From positions 4,898,001 through 4,962,000 of the forward strand of contig NZ_CBDDJZ010000001.1 in assembly GCF_965229915.1 (NCBI RefSeq): a stretch of DNA of 64,000 bases. Direction: 5' to 3'. The position numbers and the translations under genes are program-made. The notes under the pieces are model-generated. The model was not told where the DNA came from. It did not search any database and saw nothing but the letters and a program-made list of their open reading frames with translations. The DNA comes from Marinoscillum sp965229915 (GTDB lineage: Bacteria > Bacteroidota > Bacteroidia > Cytophagales > Cyclobacteriaceae). Shown in pieces: positions 17,553 through 26,473 of this stretch (the first letter of the stretch is position 1; every line of letters begins with the position of its first letter).

Positions 17553-18791
17553 ATGAAATCTTTCAATTTAAAATTAACCCTCTTGGCTGCGTTGACAATG
17601 GTTGCAGCGACTGTGCTCTACGCACAACAGCCAGCGATTCAATATTTTAGACCCAACAATCAAAACGGTCTAAATGTCTTCGAAACCCCAAAAACCACAG
17701 ATGTAGAATTTGATGGGTTGAAAGTAAGAGTGGGTGGTGATTTTGCCCTTCAGTTTCAGGGAATCTCCCAAACCAACAGCGGGGATAGTTTGCCAGAGTT
17801 GGCCAACAACTTTAACCTGCCTACTGCTAACCTCAACTTTGATGTCCAGCTAGCCGATGGTTTGCGCTTGCACATGCGAACTTACCTGTCTAGTAGACAC
17901 CACACAGAAGCTTATGTAAAAGGTGGTTATCTGCAAATAGATAAACTCGATTTCATCAAACCTGGATTTCTTAGTGGATTCATGAATGTAGCTACTTTAA
18001 GATTCGGTATGGACCAGATCAACTATGGTGATGTGCAGTTCAGAAGATCTGATAACGCCATGGCCATCTACAATCCATTCGTTGGCAACTATATCATGGA
18101 CAACTTCACCACAGAACCATTTGCAGAGTTGACCATCCAAAACAATGGACTCATAGCGGTCCTGGGTGCTACTAACGGTCGATTGAACCAAAGCCCAACT
18201 CCTGGCGATGACGGATTCGTGATCTTTGGTAAACTAGGCTATGACAAACAGATCAACGATGACCTGAGACTTAGATTGACTGGATCTTTCTACAACAGTA
18301 GCGATAAGAGTACAAGAGACTACATCTACGGTGGCGACCGTGCAGGAGGTAGATACTACGCAGTGATCGAAGGTAGTGACTTTAGTGGTCGATTCAACCC
18401 AAGATATGGTACCTTGAATGCCTTCCAGATCAACCCATTCGTGAAATTCCAGGGCTTAGAGTTCTTTGGAGTCTTTGAAAAAATGAGTAACAATGCCGAT
18501 GCAGGTGGAAGTTTTACACAGTTAGGAGCAGAAGCATTGTACAGATTCGGAGCAGAAGAGAACTTCTACCTAGGCGGACGATACAATGCCGTGAGTGGTG
18601 AGCAAGTTGATGGAGCAGCAACTACTAAAATTAACCGATTGAACATCGGTGGTGGTTGGTTCTTAACCAAAAACGTCCTTACCAAAGTGGAGTATGTGAA
18701 ACAAGCATACGACGGAGCAGCATGGGATGGCACATTGTATCAGGGTGCTGAGTTTGATGGCTTAGTCATTGAGGCTGTCATCGGATTCTAG
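17553..18791 (+). CDS. Outer-membrane porin (beta-barrel, OprP/OprO-like)
   Basis: 412 aa with a signal peptide ending VLYAQQ. The mature part alternates short polar and hydrophobic strands with Gly/Asn-rich turns and ends in a phenylalanine-terminated strand (GLVIEAVIGF), as outer-membrane barrels do. The overall pattern, with VRVGGDFALQFQG early and LRLHMRTYLSSRHHTEAYVK later, resembles phosphate-selective-type porins; substrate cannot be assigned. It follows a YceI gene in the same operon and is followed by two tandem terminators. Confidence 0.75.
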   Translation: MKSFNLKLTLLAALTMVAATVLYAQQPAIQYFRPNNQNGLNVFETPKTTDVEFDGLKVRVGGDFALQFQGISQTNSGDSLPELANNFNLPTANLNFDVQLADGLRLHMRTYLSSRHHTEAYVKGGYLQIDKLDFIKPGFLSGFMNVATLRFGMDQINYGDVQFRRSDNAMAIYNPFVGNYIMDNFTTEPFAELTIQNNGLIAVLGATNGRLNQSPTPGDDGFVIFGKLGYDKQINDDLRLRLTGSFYNSSDKSTRDYIYGGDRAGGRYYAVIEGSDFSGRFNPRYGTLNAFQINPFVKFQGLEFFGVFEKMSNNADAGGSFTQLGAEALYRFGAEENFYLGGRYNAVSGEQVDGAATTKINRLNIGGGWFLTKNVLTKVEYVKQAYDGAAWDGTLYQGAEFDGLVIEAVIGF

Positions 18792-18813
18792 TGGTCCTGT
18801 TTAGTTGAGAGGT

Positions 18814-18844
18814 CGTCCGCCTGATGGCGGACGGCTTCTTTTTA
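18814..18844 (+). terminator. Terminator of the YceI-porin operon
   Basis: CGTCCGCC (18814-18821) pairs with GGCGGACG (18826-18833) around TGAT, followed by a T-rich tail. Confidence 0.85.
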
Positions 18845-18859
18845 TTGGATTAGGTTGAT

Positions 18860-18896
18860 AACTCTATCGGCTATGGTTGGTAGAGTTTTTTTTATT
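18860..18896 (+). terminator. Second, back-up terminator
   Basis: AACTCTA (18860-18866) pairs with TAGAGTT (18881-18887), followed by a run of T. Confidence 0.6.
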
Positions 18897-18944
18897 TGAC
18901 TGTAAGAGTTTATTATTTATTTAAGATGATACCGAATGAACTCC

Positions 18945-19550
18945 TCAAAGCGTCTTCACTTCCATTCTCACTGCAAATGCTACGGTGAGCTGTTCTTTCA
19001 CCTGCACCATTCCCCAAAACCTAACGGGTGGCTCCAGGTTGAAGTCACGCATGTTGAGCTCCACAGATCCTGAAAAAGTCAATGAAGTCTCCGAATGGTT
19101 GGTGACGATACCGTCGTTTACTCTTACCTCTTGTTTCACACCGCCGACAGTCAGATCTACCAGTGAGTTGACATAAAGGGTTTCAATAGCCTTCTGATTG
19201 TCCTTGAGCGTAATTTTTTTGATGTGGAGGTGCATCAGGGGATGCTCTTCGCTATTGAGTAGCTGTTGCATGTCTTGGTTCATCGCTTCAAGCCCACAGT
19301 CAAATACGGCCACCGGATAGGATAGGACCAGGTTAGTAAACTTAATTGAGTGCTGATCCCATGAACTCCTGATGTCCAGGGTATCGTGAGGTACGTAGTT
19401 TTCTAGCCTGCATTCAAAATGATTCACATTAGTAGCACCTTTAATGGCAAACTCACTGGATGATATGCTGATTTCGTGTTGTCTGGAGCTTACTTGTCCA
19501 TACAATTGGCTGGTGACCACACTTAGTAAAAGCAATAACGGTAATCTCAT
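18945..19550 (-). CDS. Second, divergent YceI-like periplasmic protein
   Basis: 201 aa with a signal peptide (MRLPLLLLLSVVTSQLYGQ). YceI-fold hallmarks include SSSEFAIKGATNVNHFECRL, an acidic-polar middle and the closing FNLEPPVRFWGMVQVKEQLTVAF. It is clearly more divergent than the copy at 17001. It is transcribed toward the porin and separated from it by the tandem terminators. The two YceI genes flanking one porin suggest a shared envelope function, for example ligand uptake, which is inferred only. Confidence 0.85.
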   Translation of the reverse strand: MRLPLLLLLSVVTSQLYGQVSSRQHEISISSSEFAIKGATNVNHFECRLENYVPHDTLDIRSSWDQHSIKFTNLVLSYPVAVFDCGLEAMNQDMQQLLNSEEHPLMHLHIKKITLKDNQKAIETLYVNSLVDLTVGGVKQEVRVNDGIVTNHSETSLTFSGSVELNMRDFNLEPPVRFWGMVQVKEQLTVAFAVRMEVKTL

Positions 19551-19595
19551 GTTGGTTGGGACTTCAACTCTGATGCCAAAAATTGTTTAGCGCAC

Positions 19596-19632
19596 AAAAT
19601 AATAAAGGCTTACCAATTTCTTGATAAGCCTT
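19596..19632 (-). terminator. Terminator of hemN
   Basis: On the minus strand AAGGCTTA and TAAGCCTT (19605-19612 and 19625-19632) form an 8-bp stem followed by TTATTATTTT, 27 bases past the hemN stop. Confidence 0.65.
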
Positions 19633-19658
19633 AGATATGTACACGAAAGTAAAAATTC

Positions 19659-21005
19659 TTATACCGTCTGGCTAAACCTGGAGAACTTCTGAGCATTCCA
19701 TAGCCGGGCATCCAGTGCCATACAGATATTCCTAATGAAAGGTCTTCCGGCATCTAAAATCTGCACGCCATATTCGTCCCATTCAATCAGCCCATCATTC
19801 ATCAGGTTGTTCATGAGCTCCACATTAAATCCGATACCAATTTCCAACAATTCGCTGGCTGTCCATCGGGTTTCGAATTTACACATGAGATTCAGGATGT
19901 GTTTCCTGATTTTAAGGTCTTCCACAGTTAGCTGGTGACCTTTGGTGATGGGAAGTTCATTACTGTCCAATCGCTCATAATACCTGGATAGAAGTTTTTC
20001 GTTTTGGCTGAATGCTGTCCAGCTGTCGCTGATTGAACTCATACCCAGACCGATGAGCAAATCAGTGTCCTGCGTGGTATAGCCCATAAAATTGCGATGC
20101 AGCTGCCCCTGATCGAATGCCTGATACAACTTGTCATGGTGCTGGGCAAAGTGGTCCATGCCTATGTCATAGTAACCCGCGGCAGTAAGGAGTCTTTTCC
20201 CCAATTGGTACATCCCTGCACGATCCTCCGGTTGTGGTAGGTATTTTTCAAAAGACGTCTGAGCGGCTTTTACCCAGGGCACATGTGCATATCCATAAAA
20301 AGCTATCCTGCTGGGATTCAACTGGATCGTTTGCTCAATGGTCTTGGCTACACTGCGGGTTGTCTGCTTGGGTAGGCCATATATCAAATCAAAGTTGATG
20401 CTTTTGAAACCGTACTTTCTAGCCAGGCTGGTCACGGCTCTTACTTGCTCAAAGCTCTGTTTGCGGTTGATGACTTTCTGTACCTCCGGATCAAAATCCT
20501 GAATGCCGAGACTGATTCTCCTGAATCCAAGTCTGGACAATGTTTTGAGGTGTTCTTCGGTAGTATTTCCCGGATGACCTTCAAAGCCAAACTCGTAATT
20601 GTCTGCCAAAGTTGCATTTTCCAGAATTCCGTTGATGAGCAATTCCAGGTTGTCTGCAGAAAAGAAAGTGGGTGTACCTCCGCCGAGATGGATCTCTTTA
20701 ATGATTGGTCTGGCGGAAAAGGTATTTAGATAAATACTCCATTCCTTCAGGAGGTATTTAATGTACCTGGACTCTACACCATGGTTCCTGGTGATTCGGG
20801 TAGTGCACCCACAGTAAGTGCATAGGCTTTCACAAAAGGGAAGATGAATGTATAGACTGATCTCTTTTCCACTACGCCAGAAACCATCTTTTACAGCCTG
20901 TTTCCAATCCTTTTCTGAATGCTTTTCAATCTCCCAAAAGGGAACCGTAGGATAACTGGTATATCTTGGTCCCGGGACATTGTACTTCTTGATCAGGTTT
21001 TCCAT
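19659..21005 (-). CDS. hemN: Oxygen-independent coproporphyrinogen III oxidase
   Basis: 448 aa. A radical-SAM enzyme that converts coproporphyrinogen III to protoporphyrinogen IX without oxygen in haem synthesis. The cluster cysteines C58, C62 and C65 lie in HLPFCESLCTYCGC, with the extra HemN cysteine next to them. Other family motifs are YNVPGPRYTSYPT at the start, HLGGGTPTF, LGIQDFD and NFMGYTTQDTDLLIGLGMSSIS. A CTGA-N6-TCAG palindrome and a TTTCTTTG -7 box lie directly upstream, which fits control by the receiver-CRP/FNR protein encoded just before it. The -7 box is so close to the ATG that the transcript may be nearly leaderless. Confidence 0.96.
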   Translation of the reverse strand: MENLIKKYNVPGPRYTSYPTVPFWEIEKHSEKDWKQAVKDGFWRSGKEISLYIHLPFCESLCTYCGCTTRITRNHGVESRYIKYLLKEWSIYLNTFSARPIIKEIHLGGGTPTFFSADNLELLINGILENATLADNYEFGFEGHPGNTTEEHLKTLSRLGFRRISLGIQDFDPEVQKVINRKQSFEQVRAVTSLARKYGFKSINFDLIYGLPKQTTRSVAKTIEQTIQLNPSRIAFYGYAHVPWVKAAQTSFEKYLPQPEDRAGMYQLGKRLLTAAGYYDIGMDHFAQHHDKLYQAFDQGQLHRNFMGYTTQDTDLLIGLGMSSISDSWTAFSQNEKLLSRYYERLDSNELPITKGHQLTVEDLKIRKHILNLMCKFETRWTASELLEIGIGFNVELMNNLMNDGLIEWDEYGVQILDAGRPFIRNICMALDARLWNAQKFSRFSQTV

Positions 21006-21009
21006 GGTA

Positions 21010-21053
21010 CAAAGAAAAACCCATCTGGAGGCCTGGAACCTGATAATTGTCAG
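21010..21053 (-). promoter_or_regulatory. hemN promoter with CRP/FNR-type operator
   Basis: On the minus strand, TTTCTTTG at 21017-21010 matches TAnnTTTG in 7 of 8 positions counting the free ones. CTGA-TAATTG-TCAG on the plus strand occupies 21040-21053. The palindrome centre is 36.5 bases from the last base of the -7 box, the same spacing as upstream of the stress-protein gene. There is no -33 TTG. Confidence 0.6.
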
Positions 21054-21070
21054 TCGACCAATTGACTTTT

Positions 21071-22117
21071 CTAAAAACGAATGGCAGCTACCTTGTCCGG
21101 GTCGAGTACGTGGATGGTGCTTCCCTCAATTTTGATGAAGCCATCTTTCTTGAACTCTGAAAGCATGCGGATTACTGATTCAGTGGCTGTACCGACCATG
21201 CTTGCCAGATCTGCTCTTGAGACTTCAAACTTTGCTGGGCCACCTTTGCCATCACTGTAGGTGTTGTACAGCTTCATTAGCGCATCAGCAGTACGTTTCC
21301 GAACAGTGTCATAGGCCATTTCCATGAGACTGCTTTCTTTTTCCAGTAGGTTTTTGGATAGCATTTTGATGAATCTACCAGAGACTTCTCGGTTTTGAAA
21401 AATGAGGTCCTGAAATTCTTTTCTTGGAATCATGATCACCTCGGTATCTTCCAGTGCCTGAGCAAATTCGGTACGGTCTGTGTCCTGTATGAGAGCGTTT
21501 TCTCCAAGGAATTGTCCCTCAGTGAGTATATCAATAATGAATTCCTTACCGTCCTGATTGATTTGAAAGATCTTCACCTTGCCCGTTTTGATCTTGTAGG
21601 CATAGGAGGCAAAATCACCCTGTCGGTAAAGAATGTCTTTTTTCTTAAATCGGCGTGTTTTACTGTTGGTTTCCAGGTCTTCTAACTCCGCGTAGCTTTT
21701 GGCCTGCTTGACAAACTCTGTGAGTTCATCTTTGGCGGAGAGCTTTTCGTATTTGTTGAGCCTTCGCTCTATCGCACCCAGCAGCTCCATCTCTTCAAAG
21801 GGCTTGGTGATGTAATCATCCGCGCCAAGGTTCATACCTTTTCGGAAATCTGATTTCTCTGATTTGGCGGTAAGGAATATAAACGGCGTAGAGGAAATCT
21901 CCGGTCGCTTACTGATGAGATAGAGCACTTCATAGCCATCCATTTCTGGCATCATGATATCGCACAAGATCAGGTCCGGCCGTTCGTCCAGAGCCTTTTT
22001 TACGCCTATTTTACCATTTTCAGCAGTAATGGGGTGATAGTTTGAGAGCTCTAATAATTCCTCGATGTTCTCTCTTACCTCTGTTTGATCTTCTATTATG
22101 AGAATTTTTTTCTTCAT
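21071..22117 (-). CDS. Receiver-CRP/FNR fusion transcription regulator
   Basis: 348 aa with three modules. A receiver domain (1-120) has phospho-acceptor D53 (LILCDIMMPEMDG). A cyclic-nucleotide-binding fold (about 150-270) includes KKDILYRQGDFASYAYKIKTG and ILTEGQFLGENALIQ. A CRP-type winged helix (about 280-345) has recognition helix GTATESVIRMLSEF. The Glu and Arg of that helix align with FNR E209 and R213, while the FNR Ser between them is Ile here. There is no FNR-like cysteine cluster; Cys occurs only in the receiver. Activation is therefore likely by phosphorylation from the PAS kinase encoded 19 bases upstream. The hemN gene follows on the same strand. Confidence 0.92.
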   Translation of the reverse strand: MKKKILIIEDQTEVRENIEELLELSNYHPITAENGKIGVKKALDERPDLILCDIMMPEMDGYEVLYLISKRPEISSTPFIFLTAKSEKSDFRKGMNLGADDYITKPFEEMELLGAIERRLNKYEKLSAKDELTEFVKQAKSYAELEDLETNSKTRRFKKKDILYRQGDFASYAYKIKTGKVKIFQINQDGKEFIIDILTEGQFLGENALIQDTDRTEFAQALEDTEVIMIPRKEFQDLIFQNREVSGRFIKMLSKNLLEKESSLMEMAYDTVRKRTADALMKLYNTYSDGKGGPAKFEVSRADLASMVGTATESVIRMLSEFKKDGFIKIEGSTIHVLDPDKVAAIRF

Positions 22118-22136
22118 GGAAGCTGCTTAAAAAATA

Positions 22137-23447
22137 CTAGGGTTTACGATACGGAAAATTAACAATAAACTCGGTTCCAAGTCCTTCTTTACTCGTAAAA
22201 CTAATATCTCCCTGCAATAAGTCCAGGTATCTTTTGACAATGTTGAGTCCAAGACCGGTGCCCTGAATGTTGGTGGCATTTTCGGCTCTGTAGAAGCGCT
22301 GAAACAGCTGGCTTTGTTCTTTTTTCGGGATGCCGATCCCATCATCTTTTACCTGAATCCTTATTTCCGAATCATTGACCTCACTCACATTGAAGACTAT
22401 CGTAGAGTTCTCGGGAGAGTATTTGATGGCATTGGAGAGCAAGTTCAAACAGATGTTTTTGATCAGGTGCTGATCAGAAATGATCTGATAGAGCTCAGGA
22501 GCTAAGTTTGACTGAATCTCCTGTCCCGGTTTGAGCGTTAACCCCATGCTCTCCATGATTTCATCATACAGTTCTTTTAAGGAAAACTGAACGATCTTCA
22601 ATGAAATGGCACCGCTTTCCAGTTTCTCCAGAGAAAGGAAGTCATTTAAAATATTGGTCAAGTTCTGCACAGAAACTCTGATCCTATTGATGTGCTTGAT
22701 CCGCTTATCCTGATCGTCAGTTTCAGGATACCGGCCGATCAGGTTGGCGGAAGACAATATGGTCGTTAGTGGAGTGCGAAATTCATGGCTGGCCATGGAA
22801 ATGAACCGAGATTTGAGTTCGTTGAGTTCCTTTTCTTTGGCCAGTGCTTTGAGGATCTCCTTCTCCGCTTTCTTTACTTCTTCAAAACTCTCTTTGAGAG
22901 CTGCCTCGGCTAGTTTTCGTTCACGAATTTGACTTTTCAATCCCAGGTTTAGATGTTCGAGTTCCTTGGTGCGCTCTCGTACTTTGCCTTCCAGATTCTG
23001 TGCATGTTGCTCTAGCTGGGTTCTGCTCTCAGCCAGCGCCGCCTCCTGTTGTTTTCGTGTGGATATGTCGGTGATGAAAGCCACCACTAGCTTCTGATCC
23101 TGGTGAGTGACAAAACTCAGACTCACTTCCAGAGGAAAAGTGTCGCCATTTTTCTTCAACCCTACCAGGTCCCGGCCGATTCCCATAGGTCTGGATTTGG
23201 GTTCTTCTACATAGTCTTTACGATACTTTACATGCTTTTTATGGTATTCCTTTGGGATGAGGTTTTCGATTACTTTCCCCAATAATTCTGCTTCGTTGTA
23301 CCCAAAGAGCTCTTCCGAGCGTTTGTTGGCCATGACTATTTCCCCCTGGGCATTCACTATGATAATGCCTTCACCCGCACTTAAGAAGATTTTGTTGAGG
23401 AGCTCCAGGCCGCTTCTAGACATCAAATACTCACTTGACAGCTCCAT
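22137..23447 (-). CDS. PAS-domain sensor histidine kinase
   Basis: 436 aa, soluble. The PAS domain (about 12-130) has the typical GEGIIIVNAQGEIVMANKRS and a PAC end. A long coiled coil (135-215) leads to HisKA with the phospho-acceptor His in ISMASHEFRTPLTTI. HATPase_c then shows NLLSNAIKYS, DDGIGIP and GTGLGLNIVKRY. The gene sits directly upstream of the receiver-CRP/FNR gene on the same strand and is the obvious partner kinase. The PAS domain has no visible haem or flavin signature that I can assign, so whether it senses oxygen or redox state is a guess from the context. Confidence 0.92.
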   Translation of the reverse strand: MELSSEYLMSRSGLELLNKIFLSAGEGIIIVNAQGEIVMANKRSEELFGYNEAELLGKVIENLIPKEYHKKHVKYRKDYVEEPKSRPMGIGRDLVGLKKNGDTFPLEVSLSFVTHQDQKLVVAFITDISTRKQQEAALAESRTQLEQHAQNLEGKVRERTKELEHLNLGLKSQIRERKLAEAALKESFEEVKKAEKEILKALAKEKELNELKSRFISMASHEFRTPLTTILSSANLIGRYPETDDQDKRIKHINRIRVSVQNLTNILNDFLSLEKLESGAISLKIVQFSLKELYDEIMESMGLTLKPGQEIQSNLAPELYQIISDQHLIKNICLNLLSNAIKYSPENSTIVFNVSEVNDSEIRIQVKDDGIGIPKKEQSQLFQRFYRAENATNIQGTGLGLNIVKRYLDLLQGDISFTSKEGLGTEFIVNFPYRKP

Positions 23448-23498
23448 GATTTAAGTCAGTTTCATCTCACACAATATCAAAAAAATAGGAGTAGAGGT

Positions 23499-23565
23499 AC
23501 TGATTTTTTTCAGTTTTCACTCTGACTGCCATCAGAATGCCTCTAAACGCAACAAGATAGTTTTG
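23499..23565 (+). promoter_or_regulatory. Promoter of uspA/copper ATPase genes with tandem CRP/FNR-type operators
   Basis: Two perfect palindromes, ACTGA-N6-TCAGT (23499-23514) and TCTGA-N6-TCAGA (23521-23536), have centres 22 bp apart, or two helical turns. The -7 box TAGTTTTG (23558-23565) matches TAnnTTTG exactly and there is no -33 TTG. The proximal centre is 36.5 bases from the end of the -7 box. This would put the sites near -41.5 and -63.5 if transcription starts five bases after the box. The region is divergent and may also serve the PAS kinase gene. Confidence 0.65.
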
Positions 23566-23584
23566 CCTATAAGATTAGGAAAAA

Positions 23585-24043
23585 ATGCAGGCATTTAAAA
23601 ATATTCTTATTCCCACAGATTTTTCTCCAGCGGCGTGGAATGCCGTGCAGTTGGGGTCTAGTATGGCCAAGCCAGGTTATACGGATATCACATTGCTGCA
23701 TGTCTTCCCATCTAGCGCCAAATTCGATAGTCGAAAAGGAGAACTGGACATTAAGGATCTCAATACCATAGATGAAATCAAAGTGCAAATGGATGCTTTC
23801 TGTATGGATTTGCACAGTCAGTATAAGGTGTCCTATCATCCGCTCATTCTTGGGGGTGCCGTTCAGCAGGAAATTTGTCAGCACATCCAGGAAAATGACT
23901 TTGATTTGGTGATCATCGGGGTGAACAGCAATGGAGTGGACAATAACCCTGGCAGTCATACATCCGATATCATTTCTAATTGCCACGCACCTGTTCTGGT
24001 GGTGCCCAATGGATTGATTAATGCCAAAACTCTTGTAGCTTAG
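23585..24043 (+). CDS. Universal stress protein UspA family
   Basis: 152 aa, a single Usp domain. FKNILIPTDFSPAAWNAVQLG at the start, VIIGVNSNGVDNN in the nucleotide-loop region and the closing strand HAPVLVVPNG are typical. UspA proteins act in the cytoplasm under starvation, oxygen limitation or other stress. The gene overlaps or abuts the copper ATPase gene and is preceded by the tandem CTGA-N6-TCAG sites, so it likely belongs to the hemN regulon. Confidence 0.88.
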   Translation: MQAFKNILIPTDFSPAAWNAVQLGSSMAKPGYTDITLLHVFPSSAKFDSRKGELDIKDLNTIDEIKVQMDAFCMDLHSQYKVSYHPLILGGAVQQEICQHIQENDFDLVIIGVNSNGVDNNPGSHTSDIISNCHAPVLVVPNGLINAKTLVA

Positions 24044-24048
24044 TGTTG

Positions 24049-26433
24049 ATGTCAGAATCTACTACTGTGGTGAAATGCTTCCATTGCGGGGATGCTTGTG
24101 AATCGGATGTGATTCGGTTTGATGAGCACTCGTTTTGTTGTCATGGGTGTCAGGCAGTTTATGAGCTGATTCAGCAGAGTGATTTGCAGCAGTACTACGC
24201 CAACGGTGACTTAAAGGCAGGTAAGGTAGAAGATCAGAGCATCATAGACCGCAAGTATGCTTACCTGGACGCACCTGATGTGGTGAGTAAGCTGCTGAGA
24301 TTTCATGACGAGAAACAATCAGTGGTAAAGCTGTACCTACCGGGTATTCACTGCAGCTCATGCATTTACTTACTGGAGCATCTCCCCAAACTCGACCCAC
24401 GGGTTCTCAGAGCAGAGGTTAATTTCATCAAAAAGGAGATTGTCGTCTCTTTCTTAAATGAGATGGCTCTGAGACAGGTGGTGGTGATGCTGGCCACTCT
24501 GGGCTACCCACCATTGATCAATCTGGAAAATCTAGAATCACCCAAAAAATCACAATCTACTGGTGGACTGGGCATGAAGATAGCCGTGGCGGGCTTTTGC
24601 TTTGGTAACAGCATGCTAATTAGTCTGCCTGAGTATCTCGATGCGGACTTTCAGATCGAGAGTGTTTTCAAAGAACTATTTGGCTGGATCAACCTGGTTC
24701 TGGCCCTTCCTGTATTCTTCTATGCTGCTCAGGATTATTTCAAGAGTGCATGGGCAGGAATCACCCATAAATACCTCAACATAGACGTGCCTATATCCCT
24801 GGGCATATTGACCTTGTTTGGTCGGAGTGCATTTGAAATTCTCACAGGCACAGGACCTGGCTATGTGGACTCATTGAATGGTCTGGTTTTTTTCCTGCTG
24901 TTGGGGAAGTGGTATCAAAACAAGTCCTATCAGGCATTGTCCTTTGAGCGTGACTACAAGTCCTATTTTCCAGTTTCAGTGCTAAGGGTCAGAAAAGATG
25001 CTGAGGAGTATGTGATGTTGCAGGACCTTAAGCCAGGTGATAAGATTGTGATCCACAATCTGGAGCTCATTCCAGCTGATGCCCTGGTGGTTTCTGGTAG
25101 TGGCAATATTGATTACAGCTTCGTAACTGGTGAATCTGAACCAGTCTCTAAGCAAGTGGGAGAGCGAGTGTTTGCTGGTGGACGGCAAAAGGGTGGCCAA
25201 CTTCATTTACTACTAGAGAAAGCCGTAGACAACAGTGAACTCACCCAAATATGGAACGACAGTGAAGCGAATAACAATAGAAAGTATGAAACACTGATAG
25301 ACAAGGTGAGTCAGTACTTTACCCTGATTATTATCGCGTTGGCACTGGGGACCGGGACCTACTGGTATTTGATGGATACGACCAAAATGTGGGATGTCGT
25401 AGCAGCCGTGCTGATTGTGGCTTGTCCATGTGCGCTGGCGCTGGCGTTACCTTTTGCTCTGGGCCACGGTATGCGAATAATGGGTAGGAAGGGCGTTTAT
25501 TTAAAAAATGCTCCGGTCGTCGAGCGCCTTGCTTCCATCAAGGAATTGGTATTTGATAAGACAGGCACGCTCACACGCAATAGCTCAGATGGAATCCGAT
25601 TTGTAGGTAAGGAGCTGGATGAAACCATCAAATCTTATGTTAAAACCATCACATCCAATAGCGCTCATCCATTGAGCAAACTCATTTCCAGACACTACGA
25701 TGATTCTGTCAAGAAATTAGCTTTAGACTTGTTTCACGAAGAGATTGGTAAAGGTGTGCAAGCACAAGTAGGTGGAGAAACAGTTAAGCTAGGATCTTCA
25801 GAATGGATGGGAATAGAAGAGGAGAGCCACTCTAAAGAAACCAGGGTTCACCTTAGGGTAGGAGCAGACTATAAAGGTTATTTTAGAATTAAATCTGGAT
25901 ACAGACAAGGTATATTTGAAGCACTCAAGTTGCTCAAAAGGAGGTTCAAATTGCATTTGCTATCTGGTGACAATGCCAGTGAGCGGGAAAACCTATCGCC
26001 CTATTTTGACGAGCTTTATTTTCATCAAAAACCTGCCGATAAATATGCCTATGTGAAAGATCTCAATACTGAGGCATTGATGATTGGCGATGGACTGAAT
26101 GACGCGGGAGCTTTGAAAACTGCTTCCGTTGGGTTTGCCGTGTGTGAAGATGTACATCAGTTTAGTCCTGCCTGTGATGCCTTGATAGAGGCTGATTCTA
26201 TTGATCAGGTGCAGTCTGTGTTGTCATTCTCCAAATGGGTCATGCGCGTAGTTATTGCCGCTTTTGTGATTTCATTTGCTTACAATATCGTTGGTTTGTC
26301 TTTTGCCGTGACCGGAAATCTCACACCTGTCGTATCGGCCATTCTCATGCCACTCAGCTCGGTGACAGTGGTTGGTTTTATCACCTTGGCCGTTAGCTTC
26401 TTTGGGAAGCTCCAATTCCGCTCCAAAGCCTGA
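24049..26433 (+). CDS. Copper P1B-type ATPase, CcoI/FixI-like
   Basis: 794 aa from the ATG at 24049 (a GTG at 24043 is possible). The N-terminal Cys-rich region (CFHCGDACESD...FCCHGCQ) is followed by a heavy-metal-associated domain with HCSSC. Six to eight membrane helices carry the copper motif CPC (about 459-461). The phosphorylated aspartate is D503 in DKTGT, and the hinge is GDGLND (about 680). The Cys-rich N-terminus identifies the group needed for copper loading of cbb3-type cytochrome oxidase. The ccoNOP and ccoS genes that usually neighbour it are absent here. It is probably co-transcribed with the stress-protein gene. Confidence 0.9.
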   Translation: MSESTTVVKCFHCGDACESDVIRFDEHSFCCHGCQAVYELIQQSDLQQYYANGDLKAGKVEDQSIIDRKYAYLDAPDVVSKLLRFHDEKQSVVKLYLPGIHCSSCIYLLEHLPKLDPRVLRAEVNFIKKEIVVSFLNEMALRQVVVMLATLGYPPLINLENLESPKKSQSTGGLGMKIAVAGFCFGNSMLISLPEYLDADFQIESVFKELFGWINLVLALPVFFYAAQDYFKSAWAGITHKYLNIDVPISLGILTLFGRSAFEILTGTGPGYVDSLNGLVFFLLLGKWYQNKSYQALSFERDYKSYFPVSVLRVRKDAEEYVMLQDLKPGDKIVIHNLELIPADALVVSGSGNIDYSFVTGESEPVSKQVGERVFAGGRQKGGQLHLLLEKAVDNSELTQIWNDSEANNNRKYETLIDKVSQYFTLIIIALALGTGTYWYLMDTTKMWDVVAAVLIVACPCALALALPFALGHGMRIMGRKGVYLKNAPVVERLASIKELVFDKTGTLTRNSSDGIRFVGKELDETIKSYVKTITSNSAHPLSKLISRHYDDSVKKLALDLFHEEIGKGVQAQVGGETVKLGSSEWMGIEEESHSKETRVHLRVGADYKGYFRIKSGYRQGIFEALKLLKRRFKLHLLSGDNASERENLSPYFDELYFHQKPADKYAYVKDLNTEALMIGDGLNDAGALKTASVGFAVCEDVHQFSPACDALIEADSIDQVQSVLSFSKWVMRVVIAAFVISFAYNIVGLSFAVTGNLTPVVSAILMPLSSVTVVGFITLAVSFFGKLQFRSKA

Positions 26434-26473
26434 TTCAAATTTCCTTCAGAAATGAAGTATATTTTCGCCTGTT

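Noticed and set aside
22485..22498. CTGA-N6-TCAG copy inside the PAS kinase gene
   Set aside because: Coding position with no promoter nearby; also counted as background.
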